A DNA stretch of 10,972 bases. Source: CANJDH01 sp964443245 (lineage in GTDB: Bacteria; Pseudomonadota; Gammaproteobacteria; Burkholderiales; JAEUOS01). Location of the stretch: the NCBI GenBank assembly GCA_964443245.1, contig CAYUEG010000123.1, forward strand, positions 1 through 10,972. The letters are read 5' to 3'. Every line of letters starts with the position of its first letter. Positions within the stretch are counted from its first letter, which is position 1. The position numbers and the translations under genes were made by a program. This document shows positions 6,442 to 10,972 of the stretch, piece by piece. The notes beneath the pieces are model-generated. The model was not told where the DNA came from and did no database searches. It saw only the letters and a list, made by a program, of their open reading frames with translations.

Positions 6442-6546
6442 GCAAGTTTTAACACGCTTCGGCCGGCAGCGGCAATGATTCACACGGTATTGCTCGAGGT
6501 TTCGTGCCGCACACGCCTTGAGATTGGCGCACTCAGGCCTTTGCAA

Positions 6547-7809
6547 TTACCGTGCCGTGAGAACTTCCGCCATCTCGAGCACGCGTGCGTCTGCGCCATG
6601 AGGCGCCAGAATCTGCAAACCCAGCGGCATGCCGTTCGCATCGACGCCGAACGGAATGCTGGCGGACGGCAAGCCGGCAATATTGGCCAGTACAGTGAAG
6701 TCTGCCTGGGTTTCCGGTGGGCGGGTGCCATGGGCAAAGGCCGCACCGCTCGTGGTGGGAAGAAGCCATGCGTCGACACCCTGCATCAATCGGCGCAATG
6801 TTTGCGCAGCCGCATCCACACCATGGCGCACCTTTTGCGCGCCTTGCTCGTCCAGACGCGCACCATAAGCGAACATCTTGCGCAATCCGGCCGAGAATCC
6901 CTCCGGGTCTGCCGCAAGCCCCGACCGATGCACGGCAGCACCTTCCATCTCGCACAGCACAAAAGCATCGCGCCGAATCCGCGCCAGATCGAGCGTTGAT
7001 AACGAGACGTCCACCAGCGCGGCACCCGCGCCTTGCGCCACAGCACGCGCATGCCCCATCATGTCCCGTAACGGGCCGCTGTCCAACGGCGCAGGAAAGT
7101 CGGTCGCGATGCCGATACGCATCCCCTGCAGGTCAGCGTGGGCGCGGGTGGGGGGCGAGGCGCCCCGGATCACCTGCCAGGCATGCGTCAGCAATGGCGC
7201 CGATGCCGCAATCCACCCGACCTGATCGAGAGACGGTGCCAGCGGCATCACGCCCTTGATCGAGAGGCTGCCACGCGATGGAATGAAGCCGGCGACACCG
7301 CAATAAGCGGCAGGAATGCGCACCGACCCCATCGTGTCCGATCCCATGCCCAACTCGCACCAGCCCGCAGCAACGGCCGCCGCCGAGCCGCTGCTGGAAC
7401 CCCCTGGCGAGTAGCCTTCCCGCAGCGGGTTGTTGCAACGACCCAACCAGGGGTTCTCGCCGGAGGCGCCCAGTGCGGCCTCCTGCATGTGGGTCTTGCC
7501 AATGATGACTGCACCGGCCGCCTTGAGCTGAGCAACGACCGCTGCATCGGCTTGGGCGGGCTGAGCGCGGTAATGGCCGATGCCACCCGATGTCGGCAAT
7601 CCGGCCAGATCCATGTTGTCCTTGAGGGCAACGATGACACCATCCAGCGGCCCGATCAGGCAGTTCTCCTGACGCCGCCGATCTGACGCCTCTGCCTCTG
7701 CCACGGCGCTCTCGGCGAGCACGTGCAAAAAGGCGTTGATGCCGGCATTGCCCGCAGCGATGCCTTCCAGACAGCGCCGGGTGCGCGCGCCCGCCGATTC
7801 GGGGTTCAA
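6547..7809 (-). CDS. Amidase-signature family hydrolase
   Basis: This 420-residue enzyme belongs to the amidase signature (GatA-like) family, which hydrolyses amides to acid and ammonia or amine. The Ser-cisSer-Lys triad is present: K63 in V-A-L-K-D-N-M-D, S138 in P-G-G-S-S-S-G-S, and nucleophile S162 in G-S-D-T-M-G-S-V-R-I-P-A. The C-terminal half keeps N-I-A-G-L-P-S-A-S-I-P-F and L-G-L-Q-I-L-A-P. The length is slightly short for the family, mostly at the N-terminus. The start is a TTG at 7809 overlapping the dehydrogenase stop as TTGA; no ATG occurs before K63, so this or another rare start must be used. The overlap suggests co-translation with the acyl-CoA dehydrogenase. It does not look like a GatA subunit, since gatB and gatC are absent here. 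The substrate is unknown. Confidence 0.9.
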   Translation of the reverse strand: MNPESAGARTRRCLEGIAAGNAGINAFLHVLAESAVAEAEASDRRRQENCLIGPLDGVIVALKDNMDLAGLPTSGGIGHYRAQPAQADAAVVAQLKAAGAVIIGKTHMQEAALGASGENPWLGRCNNPLREGYSPGGSSSGSAAAVAAGWCELGMGSDTMGSVRIPAAYCGVAGFIPSRGSLSIKGVMPLAPSLDQVGWIAASAPLLTHAWQVIRGASPPTRAHADLQGMRIGIATDFPAPLDSGPLRDMMGHARAVAQGAGAALVDVSLSTLDLARIRRDAFVLCEMEGAAVHRSGLAADPEGFSAGLRKMFAYGARLDEQGAQKVRHGVDAAAQTLRRLMQGVDAWLLPTTSGAAFAHGTRPPETQADFTVLANIAGLPSASIPFGVDANGMPLGLQILAPHGADARVLEMAEVLTAR

Positions 7810-9611
7810 AACTGGTCTTCAGTCAGCGCCAGCACGCCATCGGCACCGCCCACGATGCTGGCGCGGATGCCACTGGCACGCGTGAGGATGTGGTCGGCAT
7901 AAAAGCGTGCAGTTTTGATCTTGGCAGCGTAGAACGGGTCTGTCTCGCCTGCCGCAATCTTCGCCTGCGCCACCAGCGCCGCACGCGCCATGTTCCAGCC
8001 GCCGATTACCACGCCGGCCAGCATCAGGTAGGGCACGCTGCCGGCAAACACGGCGCGGATGTCGCTCTTGGCGTTGCCGGCGACGAAATCGACGACTTCT
8101 TCAAACGCCTTGCTGGCAAGCACCAGCTGATTGCGAATCGCTGCCAAGTCACCACTGGTGACTGCGGCCAGTTCGGCTTCGGTCTTGCGGATTTGCGCGA
8201 GGATCGCTTTCGCCGTCTTGCCGCCGTCGCGCGCCGTCTTGCGGCCGACCAGGTCGTTGGCCTGAATCGCCGTCGTGCCTTCATAAATGGTCAGGATGCG
8301 CGCATCGCGGTAGTACTGCGCGGCGCCGGTTTCCTCGATGAAGCCCATGCCGCCATGCACCTGCACGCCGAGCGAGGTGACTTCGAGCGACATTTCGGTC
8401 GAGAAGCCCTTGACGATCGGCACCATGTATTCGTAGAACGCCTTGTTGTCGGCACGCACCGCCGCATCCGGATGATGGTGCGAGGCATCGTGTGCGGCCG
8501 CCGCCACGTAGGCGCTGGCACGCGCCGCTTCGGTGAGGGCGCGCATGGTCATGAGCATGCGCCGCACGTCAGGATGATTGATGATCGCCACGCTGGCGGC
8601 GGAGCCTTCGACGGCGCGGCTCTGAATGCGGTCTTTCGCAAACGTGACGGCCTTCTGGTAGGCACGCTCGGCAATCGAGACGCCCTGCATGCCCACCGCA
8701 AAGCGCGCGGCATTCATCATGATGAACATGTATTCGAGGCCGCGGTTTTCTTCGCCAACCAGATAGCCGATGGCGCCCTCGCCCACTTCGCCCTTGTTGT
8801 CGCCATACACGAGCACTGCCGTCGGGCTCGCCTTGATGCCGAGCTTGTGCTCGATCGAGGCGCAGAACACGTCGTTGCGCTTGCCGAGGCTGCCGTCGGC
8901 ATTGATCAAAAACTTGGGCACGATGAACAGCGAGATGCCCTTCACGCCTTCGGGTGCTGTCGGCGTGCGTGCCAGCACCAGGTGGACGATGTTCTCGGCC
9001 ATGTCGTGCTCGCCATAGGTGATGAAGATCTTCTGGCCGAACACGCGGAAGCTGCCATCAGTTTGCGGCACGGCGCGCGAACGGACCAGGGAGAGGTCGG
9101 AGCCGGCTTGCGGCTCGGTCAGGTTCATGGTGCCGGTCCACTTGCCGGACACGAGATTGGTGAGGTAGGTGGCGCGCTGCTGCTCGGTGCCGGTGAGCAG
9201 AATCGCTTCGATCGCGCCGTCCGAGAGCAAGGGGCACAGGGCAAATGACATGTTGGCGCTGTTGATCATTTCGATGCCGGTGGTGGCCACCAGCTTGGGC
9301 AGGCCCTGGCCGCCGAACTCGACCGGGAAATGCAGTCCCTGCCAGCCGCCCTCGCCGAACTGCTTGAAGGCTTCCTTGAAACCCTTGGGCGTCGTCACCG
9401 TGCCATCGGCATGGCGCACGCTGTGCTCGACATCACCGCTCCAGTTGAGCGGGGCCAGCACTTCCCCACAGAAGCGGGCGTTCTCCTCGAGAATCGCATC
9501 CACGGTCTCTTCAGTGGCATCTTCACAGCCGGGCAACTGGTTGATGGTGTTCAGGCCGGCCAGTTCCTTGATGACAAACTTCATGTCCTTGACGGGGGCG
9601 ACATAGCTCAT
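7806..9611 (-). CDS. Acyl-CoA dehydrogenase (large, ~600-residue type)
   Basis: This 601-residue FAD enzyme introduces a trans double bond into an acyl-CoA and passes electrons to ETF. The N-terminal helical domain is followed by G-G-Q-G-L-P (100-105). The FAD-binding middle domain has M-N-L-T-E-P-Q-A-G-S-D (162-172) and F-I-T-Y-G-E-H-D (196-203). The C-terminal helical domain ends its core with Y-R-D-A-R-I-L-T-I-Y-E-G-T (434-446), where E444 fits the catalytic base. A further ~150 residues form the extra C-terminal domain of the long acyl-CoA dehydrogenases, a group that includes the 3-methylmercaptopropionyl-CoA (DmdC-like) enzymes. Chain-length preference cannot be read. AAGGAG lies six bases before the ATG. 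Its neighbours etfBA supply the electron acceptor. Confidence 0.95.
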   Translation of the reverse strand: MSYVAPVKDMKFVIKELAGLNTINQLPGCEDATEETVDAILEENARFCGEVLAPLNWSGDVEHSVRHADGTVTTPKGFKEAFKQFGEGGWQGLHFPVEFGGQGLPKLVATTGIEMINSANMSFALCPLLSDGAIEAILLTGTEQQRATYLTNLVSGKWTGTMNLTEPQAGSDLSLVRSRAVPQTDGSFRVFGQKIFITYGEHDMAENIVHLVLARTPTAPEGVKGISLFIVPKFLINADGSLGKRNDVFCASIEHKLGIKASPTAVLVYGDNKGEVGEGAIGYLVGEENRGLEYMFIMMNAARFAVGMQGVSIAERAYQKAVTFAKDRIQSRAVEGSAASVAIINHPDVRRMLMTMRALTEAARASAYVAAAAHDASHHHPDAAVRADNKAFYEYMVPIVKGFSTEMSLEVTSLGVQVHGGMGFIEETGAAQYYRDARILTIYEGTTAIQANDLVGRKTARDGGKTAKAILAQIRKTEAELAAVTSGDLAAIRNQLVLASKAFEEVVDFVAGNAKSDIRAVFAGSVPYLMLAGVVIGGWNMARAALVAQAKIAAGETDPFYAAKIKTARFYADHILTRASGIRASIVGGADGVLALTEDQF

Positions 9612-9617
9612 GATTTG

Positions 9618-9623
9618 CTCCTT
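9618..9623 (-). promoter_or_regulatory. Ribosome binding site of the acyl-CoA dehydrogenase gene
   Basis: AAGGAG on the minus strand, six bases before the ATG at 9611. It begins only about 13 bases after the terminator hairpin and its T-tract. Confidence 0.75.
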
Positions 9624-9636
9624 GTTTCACAGACAG

Positions 9637-9667
9637 AAAAAAGGGCGCAACCACGCGCGCCCTTTTT
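9637..9667 (-). terminator. Rho-independent terminator after etfA
   Basis: GGGCGC (9643-9648) and GCGCCC (9657-9662) form a six-pair GC stem with an eight-base loop. The stem is flanked by A6 and T5 tracts that extend the pairing and supply a U-run in the transcript from either strand. It lies 20 bases after the etfA stop. A tail of six U residues on the minus-strand transcript makes it a strong candidate. Confidence 0.85.
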
Positions 9668-9686
9668 GTTTTCAACCGCGTAACGG

Positions 9687-10619
9687 TCAGCCAAGCTCGG
9701 CCACCAGCTCGGGCACCAAGGTGAACAGATCACCGACGATGCCGTAGTCGGCCACCGAGAAGATCGGCGCTTCCGGATCTTTGTTGATGGCAACAATGGT
9801 CTTCGAATCCTTCATGCCGGCCAGGTGCTGAATCGCGCCCGAGATGCCGACCGCAATGTAGAGCTGCGGCGCGACGATCTTGCCGGTTTGCCCAACCTGC
9901 CAGTCGTTCGGCACGAAGCCTGCGTCCACCGCAGCGCGCGATGCGCCCATCGCGGCACCGAGCTTGTCGGCCAGCGGTTCGAGAATCTTGAAATTCTCGC
10001 CCGAGCCCATGCCGCGACCACCGGAGACGATGATCTTGGCACCGGCCAGTTCGGGGCGCTCGGACTTGGCGACTTCGCGGCCGACAAACGCCGAGATGCC
10101 GGCATCCGCCTGCGCGGCGACGCTTTCGACAGCAGCGCTGCCGCCGGTCGCGGGTGCGCCGTCAAAGCCGGTGGTACGCACGGTGATGACCTTCTTGGCA
10201 TCCGACGATTGCACGGTGGCCAGCGCGTTGCCGGCGTAGATCGGGCGCACGAAGGTGTCGGGCGACTCGACCGCCACGATTTCAGAGATCTGCTGGCAAT
10301 CGAGCAACGCGGCCACGCGCGGCAGGATGTTCTTGCCGTTGGCCGTGGCGGGCGCAAGAATGTGCGAGTAGGCACCGGCCATGCTCACCACTTGCACAGC
10401 CACGTTCTCGGCCAGTGCGTCGGCGAAATGCGGCGCGTCGGCCACCAGCACCTTGGCGACACCGGCGATTTGCGCGGCGGCCTGGGCAGCGGCAGCGCAG
10501 TTGCTGCCAGCGATCAGCACGTGCACATCTCCACCGCACTTGACAGCGGCGGTCACGGTATTGAGGGTAGCGCCCTTGAGGGTCGCGTTGTCGTGTTCGG
10601 CAATAACGAGTGCAGCCAT
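9687..10619 (-). CDS. etfA: Electron transfer flavoprotein, alpha subunit
   Basis: This 310-residue protein is complete and of normal length. EtfA carries the redox FAD of the ETF heterodimer, which takes electrons from acyl-CoA dehydrogenases and gives them to ETF-ubiquinone oxidoreductase. The C-terminal FAD domain shows S-G-G-R-G-M-G-S-G-E-N-F (199-210), G-Q-T-G-K-I-V-A-P (243-251), L-Y-I-A-V-G-I-S-G-A-I-Q-H (253-265) and D-Y-G-I-V-G-D-L-F (291-299). The N-terminal domain keeps A-P-A-T-A-N-G-K-N (89-97). The ATG at 10619 overlaps the etfB stop as TGATG, so the two subunits are translationally coupled in equal amounts. Confidence 0.97.
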   Translation of the reverse strand: MAALVIAEHDNATLKGATLNTVTAAVKCGGDVHVLIAGSNCAAAAQAAAQIAGVAKVLVADAPHFADALAENVAVQVVSMAGAYSHILAPATANGKNILPRVAALLDCQQISEIVAVESPDTFVRPIYAGNALATVQSSDAKKVITVRTTGFDGAPATGGSAAVESVAAQADAGISAFVGREVAKSERPELAGAKIIVSGGRGMGSGENFKILEPLADKLGAAMGASRAAVDAGFVPNDWQVGQTGKIVAPQLYIAVGISGAIQHLAGMKDSKTIVAINKDPEAPIFSVADYGIVGDLFTLVPELVAELG

Positions 10620-10972
10620 CAGATCACCTTCGCTTCATTCTTGAGTTTGTCGACCAGCGTCTTGATATCGGGCACCTTGATGCCGGCGCTGCGCTTGGGC
10701 GGTTCGGTCACTTTCAGCGTCTTGAGACGCGGTGTCACGTCCACACCAAGATCGGCAGGCTTGACGTTTTCCATCGGCTTCTTCTTCGCCTTCATGATGT
10801 TGGGCAGCGTGACGTAGCGCGGCTCGTTGAGGCGCAGGTCGGTGGTCACGATAGCCGGCAGATTGATCTTGACGGTCTCGAGGCCGCCGTCGACTTCACG
10901 CGTCACTTGCGCCTTGCCGTCGGCGATGGCGACTTTGGAGGCAAACGTGGCCTGCGGCCAGCCCATCAGTGC
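10619..10972 (-). CDS. etfB: Electron transfer flavoprotein, beta subunit (C-terminal part)
   Basis: The last 117 residues are in the window; the start lies beyond the right edge. The segment begins A-L-M-G-W-P-Q-A-T-F-A-S-K, a hallmark of EtfB just after the AMP-binding region. The stretch R-Y-V-T-L-P-N-I-M-K-A-K-K-K-P is the recognition loop that docks onto acyl-CoA dehydrogenases; in animals lysines here are methylated. EtfB binds AMP and pairs with EtfA encoded immediately downstream. The ATG at 10966 is internal, not the true start, because coding continues upstream to the window end. Confidence 0.96.
   Translation of the reverse strand, partial: ALMGWPQATFASKVAIADGKAQVTREVDGGLETVKINLPAIVTTDLRLNEPRYVTLPNIMKAKKKPMENVKPADLGVDVTPRLKTLKVTEPPKRSAGIKVPDIKTLVDKLKNEAKVI

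Larger units (their letters stand above)
6351..6546 (-). promoter_or_regulatory. 196-base intergenic region upstream of the uptake operon, with possible promoter
   Basis: This is the longest gene-free stretch in the window. On the minus strand a TTGCCG (6475-6470) is followed after 18 bases by TAAAAC (6451-6446), itself preceded by TGT, resembling an extended -10 sigma-70 promoter. A start of transcription would fall near 6440. I see no clear terminator for the amidase gene here, and no small gene. The promoter call is weak and rests on pattern only. Confidence 0.35.

Noticed and set aside
4491..6452. Long plus-strand open frame of 653 codons opposite the transporter genes
   Set aside because: It lies antisense to three well-recognised genes (binding protein, permease, ATPase), its translation is rich in His, Arg and Gly with no recognisable domain, and it is the expected shadow in GC-rich coding DNA.
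7890..9248. Plus-strand open frame of 452 codons
   Set aside because: Mirror of the acyl-CoA dehydrogenase gene, low-complexity His/Arg/Ala composition, no ribosome binding site of note.

Overview
The window is GC-rich DNA in which every supportable gene lies on the minus strand, so it reads biologically from right to left. The protein families and their style (etfBA next to a ~600-residue acyl-CoA dehydrogenase, a twin-arginine-type exported protein, a NitT/TauT-type ABC importer) suggest a betaproteobacterium, most likely of the Burkholderiales. That placement is an impression from the proteins, not a computed result. I see no mobile element, CRISPR array, tRNA or rRNA.

Region A (10972 to ~6547) is acyl-CoA oxidation. 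It holds the C-terminal part of EtfB, complete EtfA, an intrinsic terminator hairpin, a large acyl-CoA dehydrogenase, and an amidase-signature hydrolase whose TTG start overlaps the dehydrogenase stop. EtfB and EtfA would take electrons from the dehydrogenase and pass them to the quinone pool.

Region B (6546 to ~2012) follows a 196-base gap with a possible promoter and a 12-base palindrome. It is a tightly packed uptake and catabolism operon: periplasmic substrate-binding protein, permease, ATPase, a polysaccharide-deacetylase-fold hydrolase resembling the PuuE allantoinase type, and an SDR-fold protein that has lost all four canonical catalytic residues. The substrate is unknown; a cyclic amide or related nitrogen compound is my inference.

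Region C (2012 to 1) continues with coupled junctions: a DNA-deoxyinosine glycosylase of the uracil-DNA glycosylase superfamily, a spermidine-synthase-like protein without the expected catalytic motifs, a cysteine-free carboxymuconolactone-decarboxylase-family protein, and the first 18 codons of an exported protein with a twin-arginine-type signal. A perfect 13-base inverted repeat lies inside the 5' end of the glycosylase gene, where a terminator for the preceding operon would be expected.

No dramatic new system is evident. The most interesting points are the catalytically divergent SDR beside a PuuE-like hydrolase and a dedicated importer, the intragenic hairpin, and the terminator between etfA and the dehydrogenase that leaves no room for a new promoter.
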